The notes beneath the pieces are model-generated. The model made no database searches, was not told the origin of the DNA, and saw only the letters and a program-made list of their open reading frames with translations. Below, one piece after another: positions 9,331 to 17,264 of a stretch of 64,000 nt of DNA; position 1 is the first letter of the stretch, and every line of letters begins with the position of its first letter. Both the position numbers and the translations under genes were made by a program. The DNA comes from JANMJD01 sp963828405 (lineage in GTDB: Bacteria > Actinomycetota > Acidimicrobiia > Acidimicrobiales > Ilumatobacteraceae): assembly GCA_963828405.1 (NCBI GenBank), contig CAWHEG010000031.1, positions 1,364,001 through 1,428,000 of the forward strand, written 5' to 3'.

Positions 9331-10703
9331 CCACGACGGATCGAGCACCCGTCACGGGTTCGGTCGATGAGCTGCTGGCGTTCGCCGACCGTGTCGTCGC
9401 CCAGGCCCGCCCCGGCGAGCAGGTGGAGGCCTACGTCGGGCGGGGGCGCGAGACGGCGATCCGGGTCTACGAGGGAGAGGTCGAGCAGTTCCAGTCGGCC
9501 CAGTCCGAGGGCATCGGCATCCGGGTGATCCGCGACGGCCGGACCGGTTTCGCCTACGCCGGCACACTCGACCCGTCGGCGATCGACGAGGTGCTGCGTG
9601 ACGCCCGTGACAACACGGCCTTCGGCACGTCCGACGAGTGGGCGGCGCTCGCCGAGCCCGATGCGGTCGCCGTGCAGCCGCTGGCGCTGTGGAGCGACCG
9701 CCTGGCCGACTACGCCACGTCGGACAAGATCGCCCTGACCAAGGAGCTCGAACGGCTCGCCCTGGCAACCGACCCGCGCATCCGGGTCGACGACGCCAAC
9801 TACGCCGACGCGGCGGGCGAGACGGCCGTGGTCACCTCGACCGGGATCAGGGTCGGTGGTCGCGAGAACGGCTGCTACGTGGTGGTGTCGACGATGGCCG
9901 ACGAGGGCGACGAGACCCAGACGGGCTTCGGCTTCTCGGTGGGCCGTCATCCCGACGAGTTCGACCTGGCCCGCGCCGCGCAGGACGCCTCCGACCGGGC
10001 GACGGGTCTCCTGGGCGCCGTCAAGCCGCCCAGCCAACGCCTCACGGTGGTGCTCGACCCGTACGTGACCGCCCAGTTCCTCGGCGTCATCTCCTCGACG
10101 CTCAACGGCGAAGCCGTGCTCAAGGGCCGCTCGCTGTTCGCCAACCGGCTGGGGGAGCAGGTCGCCGACTCCCGCTTCACGCTGGTCGACGACCCGACGA
10201 ATCCGCTGGCCTACACCGCCACCGAGGTCGACGGCGAGGGTCTCGCCGCCCGGCGCAACGTGCTGATCGAGAACGGCGTGCTGCAGAAGTTCGTCCAGTC
10301 CAGCTACAGCGGCCGGCGCAGCGGCCTGGCGTCGACGGGCAACGCCGTTCGCGGTGGGTTCCGAGGCACCCCCGGGTGCGGGTGCCTGGCCATGCAGCTC
10401 GTACCGGGCGAGCGCCGGCAACCCGAGATCATCGCCGGGATCGACTGCGGCGTGCTCATCCAATCGGTCCAGGGCCTGCACTCGGGGGTCAACTCGATCT
10501 CGGGGGACTTCTCCACCGGTGCCGGCGGGCGGATGATCCGCAACGGGGAGCTGGCCGAGCCGGTGCGCGAGTTCACCATCGCCTCCACGCTGCAACGGAT
10601 GCTGCTCGATGTGCTCGAGATCGGCGGCGACGTCGAATGGCTGCCCACCCGGGCAGCCGGCTTGACCCTCGTCGTCGGCGACGTGACGATGAGCGGGGCC
10701 TGA
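9327..10703 (+). CDS. tldE: TldE/PmbA non-catalytic protease partner
   Basis: 458 aa, the TldE/PmbA partner. It shares the fold of TldD but lacks HExxxH, as expected for the non-catalytic half. The ATG overlaps the tldD stop (ATGA at 9327-9330), which points to translational coupling and equal amounts of both subunits. Conserved blocks include GIGIRVIRDGRTGFAYAGTL near residue 65 and the C-terminal GINSISGDFS-like segment (GVNSISGDFSTGAGG). No RiPP precursor was found next to the pair. Confidence 0.94.
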   Translation: MTTTDRAPVTGSVDELLAFADRVVAQARPGEQVEAYVGRGRETAIRVYEGEVEQFQSAQSEGIGIRVIRDGRTGFAYAGTLDPSAIDEVLRDARDNTAFGTSDEWAALAEPDAVAVQPLALWSDRLADYATSDKIALTKELERLALATDPRIRVDDANYADAAGETAVVTSTGIRVGGRENGCYVVVSTMADEGDETQTGFGFSVGRHPDEFDLARAAQDASDRATGLLGAVKPPSQRLTVVLDPYVTAQFLGVISSTLNGEAVLKGRSLFANRLGEQVADSRFTLVDDPTNPLAYTATEVDGEGLAARRNVLIENGVLQKFVQSSYSGRRSGLASTGNAVRGGFRGTPGCGCLAMQLVPGERRQPEIIAGIDCGVLIQSVQGLHSGVNSISGDFSTGAGGRMIRNGELAEPVREFTIASTLQRMLLDVLEIGGDVEWLPTRAAGLTLVVGDVTMSGA

Positions 10704-10742
10704 TCTGCCACACCCCGGCGGCCCGATCGGGCAACCGGCCGG

Positions 10743-11546
10743 TCAGGCGCGCAGCACCTCGTGCGGTGCCCGGGCGCTCATCCCCAGCGAGGCCGCCTTC
10801 GACGAGTCGAGGATCACGACGCCCGGACGGGCGCCGGCCGCGCCGGCCCGCGGCGCTGCGGCGACGAGGTTCGGGTTGAGGCCCAGCCAGCGGGCGATGA
10901 GCACGGCGAACTCGGCGCGGGTGAGGGCGCTCGGCCCGGCGACGTGCAGTGGCCCGGTGATCTCGGGACGCCCGGCCAGTTCGGCCACGATCGCCGCCAG
11001 GTCACCGGCATGGACCGGGCAGCGGACCTCGTCGGTGAAGAAGGTGAACGGGTCCGTCCCGCTGAGCGCTCGCATCACGTCGAGCTGCGGTGGGCCGAGA
11101 TGGTCGGTGCCGTACAGCAGCGAGGTCCTGACGATCACCGCGCCCGGCGAGGCGGCCATCACCTCGATCTCGGCGTTCGCCTTCATCCGCCCGTAGTCGC
11201 TGATCGGGAACGTGGCATCGGCCTCGGTGTAGGGCGCCGGGCGACCGGGGAAGACGACGTCGGTGGAGAGGTGCACGAGGCGGGCCCGGCACGCTGCTGC
11301 CGCCTCGGCGACGCTCCGGCTCCCGTCGACGATCACCCGCCGGTCGTCGTAGCGATAGGCGAGGTGGGCGACAGCGTGGGGCTTCCAGGCCGTGATCGCC
11401 TCGATGACGCTGTCCCGACGGCGGACGTCGAGCGAGGTCGACGAGGGGGCGATGATCTCCCAGCCGTGGTCGCCGTTGACCAGGTGCCGCCCGAGGAATC
11501 CGCTGGCACCTGTCACGAACAGGCGACGGTTCCGCTTCGAGGCCAC
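10743..11546 (-). CDS. RmlD-like NAD(P)-dependent epimerase/reductase
   Basis: 267 aa extended short-chain dehydrogenase. An N-terminal Rossmann glycine motif (VTGASGFLGRH) is followed by HLSTDVVF and a catalytic YxxxK (YGRMKANAE). The arrangement resembles dTDP-4-dehydrorhamnose reductase (RmlD) or the MAT2B family. No other rhamnose genes are present, so the substrate is open. GTG 11546 is preceded at 6 nt by TAGCCT, so the transcript is probably leaderless. It diverges from the PHP gene across 43 bp. Confidence 0.8.
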   Translation of the reverse strand: MASKRNRRLFVTGASGFLGRHLVNGDHGWEIIAPSSTSLDVRRRDSVIEAITAWKPHAVAHLAYRYDDRRVIVDGSRSVAEAAAACRARLVHLSTDVVFPGRPAPYTEADATFPISDYGRMKANAEIEVMAASPGAVIVRTSLLYGTDHLGPPQLDVMRALSGTDPFTFFTDEVRCPVHAGDLAAIVAELAGRPEITGPLHVAGPSALTRAEFAVLIARWLGLNPNLVAAAPRAGAAGARPGVVILDSSKAASLGMSARAPHEVLRA

Positions 11547-11552
11547 GCCGGG

Positions 11553-11582
11553 AGGCTACCGGGGGGACCCGACGGCTACGGT
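11553..11582. promoter_or_regulatory. Paired divergent leaderless promoters
   Basis: Minus-strand TAGCCT (11558-11553) is 6 nt from the reductase GTG, and plus-strand TACGGT (11577-11582) is 7 nt from the PHP-protein GTG. The start codons are separated by only 43 bp. Neither gene has a Shine-Dalgarno. Confidence 0.5.
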
Positions 11583-11589
11583 TGGCACC

Positions 11590-12294
11590 GTGCCTACGGC
11601 CCATCCCACGGCGGTTGCCCGGCATCCCCACCTCGCCCTACCCCTCGAACCCGGGTGGGTGCGCGTCGACCTGCACAGCCACACGATGTGGAGTGGTGAT
11701 TCCACGACCACCCCTGACGAACTCGCCGAGGCCGTCGCTGCGTCGGGCCTCGACGTCGTCTGCATCACCGACCACCACTCGGTCAAGGGCGCCCGCCAAC
11801 TGGCCGGACGGTTGCCGTGCCGGGTGGTCGTCGGGGAGGAGATGCGCACCCAGGCCGGCGAGATCATCGGGCTGTTCCTCACCGAGCACCTCCCGGTGGG
11901 CACGCCTCCGGCGGTCGCCGCCCGCGCCGTTCGCGAGCAGGGCGGGATCGTCTACATCCCCCACCCGTTCGACCCGATGCGGCGCAACATCACCGAGTCG
12001 GCGCTCGATGGCCTCGTCGGGGAGGGGCTGGTCGACGTCGTCGAGGTCCGCAACGCGAAGACCTCGCTCGAGTCGCTGAACCGGCGAGCGGCAGGGTACG
12101 CCGAGCGCCACGACCTGGTCGCCGGGGCGGGTTCCGATGCCCACGTTCCCGACGCCCTGGGAGCGGCGTACGTCGAGATGCCCGACTTCGACGGCCCCGA
12201 CGACTTCGTCGACAAGCTCCGCCGCGGCCGGGTCGTCGGCCACCACTGGGATCAGCCCCGGCCGTGGTCGGCGCGGATCGTGCCGGGCGTCTGA
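11590..12294 (+). CDS. PHP-domain phosphoesterase
   Basis: 234 aa. The metal-binding motifs of the PHP superfamily are in order: DLHSHTMWSGDS (HxH), ITDHHS, the E of GEEMRT, HPFDP, and GAGSDAH. The family hydrolyses phosphoesters (for example histidinol phosphate, 3',5'-bisphosphonucleotides or 5'-nucleotides, as in RNase AM/TrpH). GTG 11590 is chosen because TACGGT lies 7 nt upstream and the HxH motif begins about 21 residues later. An in-frame upstream extension from 11392 would run into the divergent gene. The closest functional match is the TrpH/YciV-like group, but this is not certain. Confidence 0.85.
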   Translation: MPTAHPTAVARHPHLALPLEPGWVRVDLHSHTMWSGDSTTTPDELAEAVAASGLDVVCITDHHSVKGARQLAGRLPCRVVVGEEMRTQAGEIIGLFLTEHLPVGTPPAVAARAVREQGGIVYIPHPFDPMRRNITESALDGLVGEGLVDVVEVRNAKTSLESLNRRAAGYAERHDLVAGAGSDAHVPDALGAAYVEMPDFDGPDDFVDKLRRGRVVGHHWDQPRPWSARIVPGV

Positions 12295-12329
12295 CGGTCC
12301 GTCGGGCGCCAGGCGACGGGCCCGGGCCG

Positions 12330-13355
12330 TCAGAACCTGGTCGTGGTGGCCATCAGCACGAGGGTGAACAGGCCGGCGGCGAGGCGGTAGTAGCCGAAGC
12401 CCTTGAGGTCACGGCGCCCGAGGTACCTGACGAACGTGCCCACGGCGAGCGCGGCCGAGATGCAGGCGGCGACGATGCCGATCAGCGGCGCCGTCGTGCC
12501 GTAGGTGTCGACCACCGTGCCGCCGTCCTTGGCCACCGACAACACCGTCGCCGCGGTCAGCGTGATCAGCCCGAGCAGGAAGCTGAACTCGACGGCGGCG
12601 GCCAGGCTCATGCCGAGCAGGGCGGCGCCGACGATGGTCACCAGGCTCCGCGACGTGCCCGGCCACAGGGCGAGGGCCTGGGCACAGCCGATGAGGAAGG
12701 CGGTCTTGACGGTCATCGCCTCCAGGGCCGTGCCGCCGCCCCGGTGGGGGCTGAGCCGACGGTACAGGGCGAGGATCACGAGGCCGCCGACGATCCATGC
12801 GGCGGCGACGGGACCGGGTTTGAGCAGGTGCTCATCGATCTTGTCGCCGAGCGCCAGGCCGAAGGCGGCGGCCGGTAGGAAGGCGGCGACCAGGCACAGC
12901 AGCAGCTGCCGACCGGAGTCGCTCCTGCCCAGTAGGCCCTGGAACACCTCCATCACCCTCCGGCGGTAGAGCACGAGCACGGCGATGATCGCCCCGAACT
13001 GGATGATCACGGTGTACGCGTCGAGCGCCGCCTTGTCGTCCGGCCGCGCCGGGAGATCGAGGAGCCGCTCGGCGACGACGAGGTGACCCGTCGAGCTCAC
13101 CGGGAGGTACTCGGTGATCCCCTCGATCAGGCCGAGGAGGACTGCCTTCCCGGCGCCCATGTCGCTGGTCGGGCCGTCGGCCTCGGCCTGAGCAGAACCG
13201 GCCGGAGCCGACCCGGCCAGCGGTATCGCCGGCGCGGCCGGCGCTGCGGGACCGGCCAGCGCATGGGGTGCTGTCAGGGCGATGAGGCCGCCGACCAGCA
13301 TGGCGGCACCCGCAGCGTAGGTGCGGCGCGAGCGGCGGAGCGGGGAGATGTTCAC
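12330..13355 (-). CDS. uppP: Undecaprenyl-diphosphatase UppP (BacA) with N-terminal extension
   Basis: 341 aa integral membrane enzyme. Motifs EGITEYLPVSSTGHL and WPGTSRS are the two active-site blocks of UppP, which dephosphorylates undecaprenyl diphosphate for peptidoglycan and wall-polymer synthesis. About 65 residues precede the catalytic part: an Arg-rich start, a hydrophobic segment (residues 14-34) and an Ala/Pro-rich linker. E. coli-type UppP has no such extension. GTG 13355 has TAGCGT nine bases upstream and no SD. A shorter start at the later ATG of the MGAGK segment is possible. Confidence 0.93.
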   Translation of the reverse strand: MNISPLRRSRRTYAAGAAMLVGGLIALTAPHALAGPAAPAAPAIPLAGSAPAGSAQAEADGPTSDMGAGKAVLLGLIEGITEYLPVSSTGHLVVAERLLDLPARPDDKAALDAYTVIIQFGAIIAVLVLYRRRVMEVFQGLLGRSDSGRQLLLCLVAAFLPAAAFGLALGDKIDEHLLKPGPVAAAWIVGGLVILALYRRLSPHRGGGTALEAMTVKTAFLIGCAQALALWPGTSRSLVTIVGAALLGMSLAAAVEFSFLLGLITLTAATVLSVAKDGGTVVDTYGTTAPLIGIVAACISAALAVGTFVRYLGRRDLKGFGYYRLAAGLFTLVLMATTTRF

Positions 13356-13367
13356 GAGTCGAGCACG

Positions 13368-14126
13368 CTAACCCCCTCGACCGCCGGCGGTGGGTCGGTC
13401 ATCCGGCTCATCGGGTCCCGGCTGATCGCCTCGGGAGGTGTCGCCGCATTGCGATCGGGCCGGCTCATGGGCCGACGGCCGGCGCGGCTGGGGTGAGCGC
13501 GCCCCGCGCCAGACGAGCACCACCCGCCCTGCGTCGGCCGCCGCCGCCGTTTCCGCGGCCACCCCCGCACCCACGGCGACGACCACCGCCTGGTCGGTGA
13601 CGGCGACGACCGTGCCCCCCTCGACGATGACGTCGTGGGAACCGGGGCCTCCGGCCCCGAGCGGGTCGCGGACCACCACCAGGTCGACGATCGAGCCGAC
13701 GGCCACGGGCAGCGACCCGGGGCCGTGGGCGACGGCCACCCCGAGCCTGCCGGGGGGCAGTTCACCGGTCGGGCCGTCGCCGACGTGCCCGCTGAGCAGC
13801 ACCTCGCCGGCGGCGAGGTCATGGCGCGCCCGGAACTCACCGGCCACCGTCGCCATCGCCGTGGGCGGTACGGCGGCGCGGGGCAGCGACACGTCGTCGA
13901 CGTCGGCGGGCGTGATCGGGGCCCCGGCCGGGAGCGGACGGGTGAGGACGAGCGCGGTGCGGGTCTCGGTCCAGGAGGCCCGCGCCGACCTGGCCCGGGC
14001 CGTCTCGCCGGCGACCAACCCCCCGGCACCGGCGGCGACGAGCCCGACCAGCAGCCAGTAGATGCTGCGATGACGGAGGACGAACATCCGCAGGCGCGCG
14101 GATGCCTGCAGGAACATGTGGGACAC
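13368..14126 (-). CDS. SAF-domain membrane protein (CpaB/FlgA-like)
   Basis: 252 aa. One transmembrane helix (about residues 22-40) is followed by a SAF domain: TALVLTRPLPAGAPITPADV, then LAAGEVLLSGHV, as in the pilus-assembly protein CpaB or in FlgA-like proteins. The last 50 residues are Pro/Arg/Gly-rich and probably disordered. GGGAGGGAG six bases before the GTG supports the start. No other pilus-assembly genes are seen nearby, so a role in tight-adherence pili is only a family-based guess. Confidence 0.7.
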   Translation of the reverse strand: MSHMFLQASARLRMFVLRHRSIYWLLVGLVAAGAGGLVAGETARARSARASWTETRTALVLTRPLPAGAPITPADVDDVSLPRAAVPPTAMATVAGEFRARHDLAAGEVLLSGHVGDGPTGELPPGRLGVAVAHGPGSLPVAVGSIVDLVVVRDPLGAGGPGSHDVIVEGGTVVAVTDQAVVVAVGAGVAAETAAAADAGRVVLVWRGARSPQPRRPSAHEPARSQCGDTSRGDQPGPDEPDDRPTAGGRGG

Positions 14127-14335
14127 GGAATCTCCCTCCCGGGCGGGAACGCCCTGGTGCTTTGACCGGCGGGGGAAGCCGTGACGGCGACGCTAGCGGC
14201 CGGTGGGGCCAGGGCCACCCCGACGCAAGCGGTCTGGCGACGGCCGCCGCAGGTCGGGATGGCGCCGCGACGGCCGGGGCGCGGCGGTCGCAGCAGCCGG
14301 GGGTGACCGCGGGTGCAGCCGGGGCGTGACCGCAG

Positions 14336-15100
14336 CTACAGCCGGGGGATGGCGGCGACGATGAGCTCGCGGACGCGGGCGACGTTGCCGTGCATGACGG
14401 CGAAGACGGTCTCCATCGTCACGGGTTCGTGGCCGTCGACACCGGCGTCGTAGTCGGTGACGAGGGCGACGGCGGCGTAGGGCACGCCGAGTTCGGCGGC
14501 GAGCACCGCCTCGGGGTATCCGGTCATGTTGACGACGTGCCAGCCCATCGATCGGAACCACTGCGACTCGGCCCGGGTGGAGAACCGGGGGCCGTTGATC
14601 ACCACCATCGTGCCGCCGTCGTGCATCGTCACGCCCGTCTCCCGTCCGGCATCGAGGAGCAGCCGGCGCAGCCGGGCGTCGTACGGCTCGGCGAACGTCT
14701 GGTGATGGACGGGTGGGTCGTCGTGGTACGTGTCGGCGCGGTTCCGGGTGCGGTCGATCAGCTGGTCGACCACCACGAACTCCCCCGGGTGCAGGTCGGG
14801 CTGCAGCGATCCCACCGAGCACGGGGCGACGATCGAGGCGACGCCCAGCGACCACAGGGCGTAGACGTTGGCCCGGAACGGCACGCGGTGGGCGACGAAG
14901 CCGTGTTCGCGGCCGTGGCGGGGCAGGAACGCCACCCGCCGCCCGGCGACCGTGCCGATCATCACCGGCGCGGCCGGATCACCGTAGGGCGTGGTGAGGG
15001 CGACCTCCTCCACGTCGTCGAGGAAGTCGTAGAAACCCGACCCGCCGAACACGCCGATCTCTGCCCGCGGGCTGCCGGGGGGGACGGGGTGAGGGGTCAT
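14336..15100 (-). CDS. mtnP: S-methyl-5'-thioadenosine phosphorylase
   Basis: 254 aa from ATG 15100. The N-terminal GVFGGSGFYDFL, PRHGREH and the MTGYPEAVLAAELG block are those of the MTAP/PNP family. The TDYDAG segment has the Asp pair of MTA phosphorylases rather than the Asn of purine nucleoside phosphorylases, so 5'-methylthioadenosine is the likely substrate (methionine salvage). A longer in-frame start (15175) would overlap the FmdB-like gene and looks spurious. It lies seven bases downstream of that gene on the same strand, so the two are probably cotranscribed. Confidence 0.85.
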   Translation of the reverse strand: MTPHPVPPGSPRAEIGVFGGSGFYDFLDDVEEVALTTPYGDPAAPVMIGTVAGRRVAFLPRHGREHGFVAHRVPFRANVYALWSLGVASIVAPCSVGSLQPDLHPGEFVVVDQLIDRTRNRADTYHDDPPVHHQTFAEPYDARLRRLLLDAGRETGVTMHDGGTMVVINGPRFSTRAESQWFRSMGWHVVNMTGYPEAVLAAELGVPYAAVALVTDYDAGVDGHEPVTMETVFAVMHGNVARVRELIVAAIPRL

Positions 15101-15107
15101 CGGCTGC

Positions 15108-15488
15108 TCAGCCTGCCGCGCTGGCCGCAGCCTTCTTGTCGCGCTTCGAGTCGTGCTTCTTGGCCGGGCCCTCACCCGACGACGGCTTGGAGGATTCGGC
15201 CGACTTCGTCGACTCCGTCGCGGACGAGGCCGGGGTCGAGGACTCGCTCGACGAGCCGGACGACTCGCCCGTGGCCACGGGCGAGGCCTTCGACGAGCCG
15301 CCGCGGCTGTCGGTCTTGTAGAAACCGCTTCCCCGGAACGTCACCCCGACCGGCTGGAAGACCTTCTTGACCTTCTTGAGCTTGCCGTCGCCGGGATACC
15401 GGACCCTGGTCAGGGTCGGATCGGTGAACGCCTGCTGGACCTCGATGGTCTCGCCGGTCTCGATGAACTTGTAGACGTAGGTGGGCAT
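15108..15488 (-). CDS. FmdB/Ruc-like protein lacking all zinc-ribbon cysteines
   Basis: 126 aa. MPTYVYKF, VQQAFTDP and the FRGSGFYKTDSR block match FmdB-family regulators and mycobacterial Rv0991c (Ruc), a redox-regulated chaperone with a disordered C-terminus. The C-terminal 70 residues here are Ser/Lys/Ala-rich and disordered, as in Ruc. Unlike the family, there is no cysteine at all, so the usual four-Cys zinc ribbon cannot form. A CIRCE operator lies about 120 nt upstream with an embedded -10 on this strand. This fits HrcA-controlled, heat-inducible expression. Start fixed by the conserved MPTY. Confidence 0.8.
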   Translation of the reverse strand: MPTYVYKFIETGETIEVQQAFTDPTLTRVRYPGDGKLKKVKKVFQPVGVTFRGSGFYKTDSRGGSSKASPVATGESSGSSSESSTPASSATESTKSAESSKPSSGEGPAKKHDSKRDKKAAASAAG

Positions 15489-15609
15489 GCCCGCTCCCTG
15501 TACTGCGGTCTTGGCTGCTGCGGTCTCTGTTCGGTGGGTTTCGTTGGCTGAGGTCTCGGCGGTCTGCGGTCCGGCGCCGACGATCGAGCCGACTGGCAGG
15601 CGTCGCCTG

Positions 15610-15640
15610 CATTGGCACTCGAACATCGAGAGTGCCAATG
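15610..15640. promoter_or_regulatory. CIRCE operator (HrcA-binding site)
   Basis: A perfect inverted repeat with 11-bp arms (15610-15620 and 15630-15640) and a 9-base spacer. Its core TTGGCACTC-N9-GAGTGCCAA differs from the canonical CIRCE by one symmetrical change. On the minus strand TAACAT overlaps its edge, so a repressor bound here would block transcription toward the FmdB/Ruc-like gene. In mycobacteria the homologue of that gene belongs to the HrcA regulon. Confidence 0.85.
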
Positions 15641-15741
15641 TTACCGGGGCGACTGCAGATCGTGCTCACCCCGGTGGCCGGGCCCAGTCGGTCGCCCGGC
15701 CCATTTCGGTCGACCAGAGTCGGATTCAGGAACGGCCCGCG

Positions 15742-15747
15742 TAACCT
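15742..15747 (+). promoter_or_regulatory. -10 box of leaderless galU
   Basis: TAACCT ends 8 nt before the galU ATG and no Shine-Dalgarno is present. It is about 100 bp from the CIRCE element, so HrcA is unlikely to control galU directly. Confidence 0.45.
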
Positions 15748-15755
15748 CGCCCGTC

Positions 15756-16658
15756 ATGCGCGCTCGTATCGCCGTCGTCCCGGCGGCCGGGTTGGGGACC
15801 CGCTTCCTCCCCCTCACCAAGGCGGCCCCCAAGGAACTGCTGCCGATGGGCGAGGTCCCCTCGCTCCACATGGTGGTCGAGGAGGCGGTCGGCGCCGGAA
15901 TCGAGACCGTCATCGTCGTCAACCACCCGTCGAAGACCGCCGTGGAGCAGTACTTCGCCCCGGCGCCCGCCCTGCTCGAGCAGTTGGAGCGGGCCGGCAA
16001 GGCCGAACTGGCCGCCCGGCTCCACCGCCTCGACGGGCTCGACGTCCGCTTCGTCCACCAGGAGCGCCCGCTCGGCCTCGGTCACGCCGTCGGCATGGCC
16101 CGCGACCTCGTCGGTGACGAGCCGTTCGCCGTGATGCTCCCCGACGAGATCATGGGTTCGCCGGATCTGCTGCGCGCGATGCTCGACGGCGCCGAGCGGA
16201 CCGGCGGCTCGGTGATCGGCGTGCAGCGGGTGCCGCGCGACCAGGTCAGCTCGTACGGCGTCGTGTCCCCGGCCGGGCCGATGGGGGCCGACGGGATGCT
16301 GCCGGTCGGCGATCTGGTCGAGAAGCCCCGGGTCGAGGACGCGCCCAGCGACCTGATCATCATCGGTCGCTACGTCTGCACGCCAGAGGTGATGACCGAG
16401 ATCGGCCGGCTGAAGCCGGGCGCCGGCGGGGAGTTGCAGCTCACGGACGCGCTCAAGGCCGTCTGCGGCTACCAGCCGTTCCATGCCCTGGTCGGCGACC
16501 TCGTGCCGGGCGGGATGGCCCGCTACGACACGGGCAGTCCCGCCTTGTGGCTCGAGGCGGTGATCGAGGTGTCGCTCGCCAACCCGCGTCTCGGTCCGGG
16601 CCTGCGCGAGGTGATCGCCCGCATCGCCGCCCGTGAGGGTCTCCTCCACGCCGTGTGA
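15756..16658 (+). CDS. galU: UTP-glucose-1-phosphate uridylyltransferase
   Basis: 300 aa. The nucleotidyltransferase signature PAAGLGTRFLPLTKAAPKELLP is at the N-terminus, with EKP (residues near 189) and the metal-binding LPDEI block. GalU makes UDP-glucose for wall polysaccharides, glycolipids and trehalose. Gene order phosphorylase-FmdB-galU-moeA matches mycobacteria, although the 5-formyltetrahydrofolate cycloligase usually found in between is absent. The ATG at 15756 is favoured over the upstream in-frame codons by the GalU alignment and the TAACCT box. Confidence 0.95.
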   Translation: MRARIAVVPAAGLGTRFLPLTKAAPKELLPMGEVPSLHMVVEEAVGAGIETVIVVNHPSKTAVEQYFAPAPALLEQLERAGKAELAARLHRLDGLDVRFVHQERPLGLGHAVGMARDLVGDEPFAVMLPDEIMGSPDLLRAMLDGAERTGGSVIGVQRVPRDQVSSYGVVSPAGPMGADGMLPVGDLVEKPRVEDAPSDLIIIGRYVCTPEVMTEIGRLKPGAGGELQLTDALKAVCGYQPFHALVGDLVPGGMARYDTGSPALWLEAVIEVSLANPRLGPGLREVIARIAAREGLLHAV

Positions 16659-16662
16659 CCGG

Positions 16663-17229
16663 TCATCCCTGGCGGCGGGCCGTCCCCGGGAGATCGATCA
16701 ACAGGTAGTCCTCGTCGACCTCGGCCGTGGTCGGCGCACCGCCGTGGCCGGCGAGTGACCACGTCGTCGGGCCGAGCCGCAGGTAGTGGTGCTCGCGGAC
16801 GGTGATTCCGAGCGTCTCGACGTCGACGATGCCGAGCCGCTCCGAGCGTCGTTCGGCCGTCGCGGCCCATACCCCCAGCCGGCGGATGGGCAGCGAGAGG
16901 AGCAGCAGCGTCCCGGCCGGCCCGATCGCCGTGCAACCCTCGAGGTCGGGCCGTGCCGCACCGTTGACCTCACCCCAGCCACCCCGCCCGTCGTGGGCGA
17001 GCCAGAGATCGGGCTCGTCGAGGTCGCGGAACAGCAGGAACTGGCGGGACTCGCCGTCGGGTCCGAGGCGGATGACGTAGTCGACACCGGCGGCGGCGAG
17101 GCGTCCCTCGATGGTCCAGCCCCCGGACTCTCGGCGCAACGTGGCGAACTCGTCGTCGCCGTGCCCGCCGTGCTGCCACCAGCGCACGATGTGGCCGGTC
17201 GCCTCGGCGTCGCCGACGGTGTCGCTCAT
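16663..17229 (-). CDS. Putative glycolipid-binding domain protein
   Basis: 188 aa from ATG 17229, which has TACGGT seven bases upstream. The pattern of an N-terminal W-x-H region, LRRESGGWTIEG, the LLLSLPIRRLGVW block and the C-terminal YLRLG...DEDYLLIDLPG resembles the PF06475 'putative glycolipid-binding' family, whose fold relates to the LolA/lipoprotein-carrier barrel. No signal peptide. The function is not established for the family. It is divergently paired with moeA across 35 bp. Confidence 0.6.
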   Translation of the reverse strand: MSDTVGDAEATGHIVRWWQHGGHGDDEFATLRRESGGWTIEGRLAAAGVDYVIRLGPDGESRQFLLFRDLDEPDLWLAHDGRGGWGEVNGAARPDLEGCTAIGPAGTLLLLSLPIRRLGVWAATAERRSERLGIVDVETLGITVREHHYLRLGPTTWSLAGHGGAPTTAEVDEDYLLIDLPGTARRQG

Positions 17230-17264
17230 CGGATCCACCGTACGCCTGGCTACGGTGGACCCGG
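17230..17264. promoter_or_regulatory. Back-to-back leaderless promoters in a 35-bp inverted repeat
   Basis: The whole gap between two divergent start codons is 35 bp. It contains TACGGT on each strand (17242-17237 minus, 17251-17256 plus), 7 and 8 nt from the starts. The two halves form a near-perfect inverted repeat (GGATCCACCGTA against TACGGTGGACCC). With 8 bp between the -10 boxes, two polymerases could not bind at once. Confidence 0.55.

Noticed and set aside
10721..10732. Perfect 12-bp palindrome GCCCGATCGGGC between two convergent genes
   Set aside because: No loop and no T-run; palindromes of this size are common in GC-rich DNA.
12290..12333. Inverted repeat holding both convergent stop codons (PHP gene and uppP)
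   Set aside because: Arms CTGACGG/CCGTCAG are short and there is no T-run, so a terminator is not supported.
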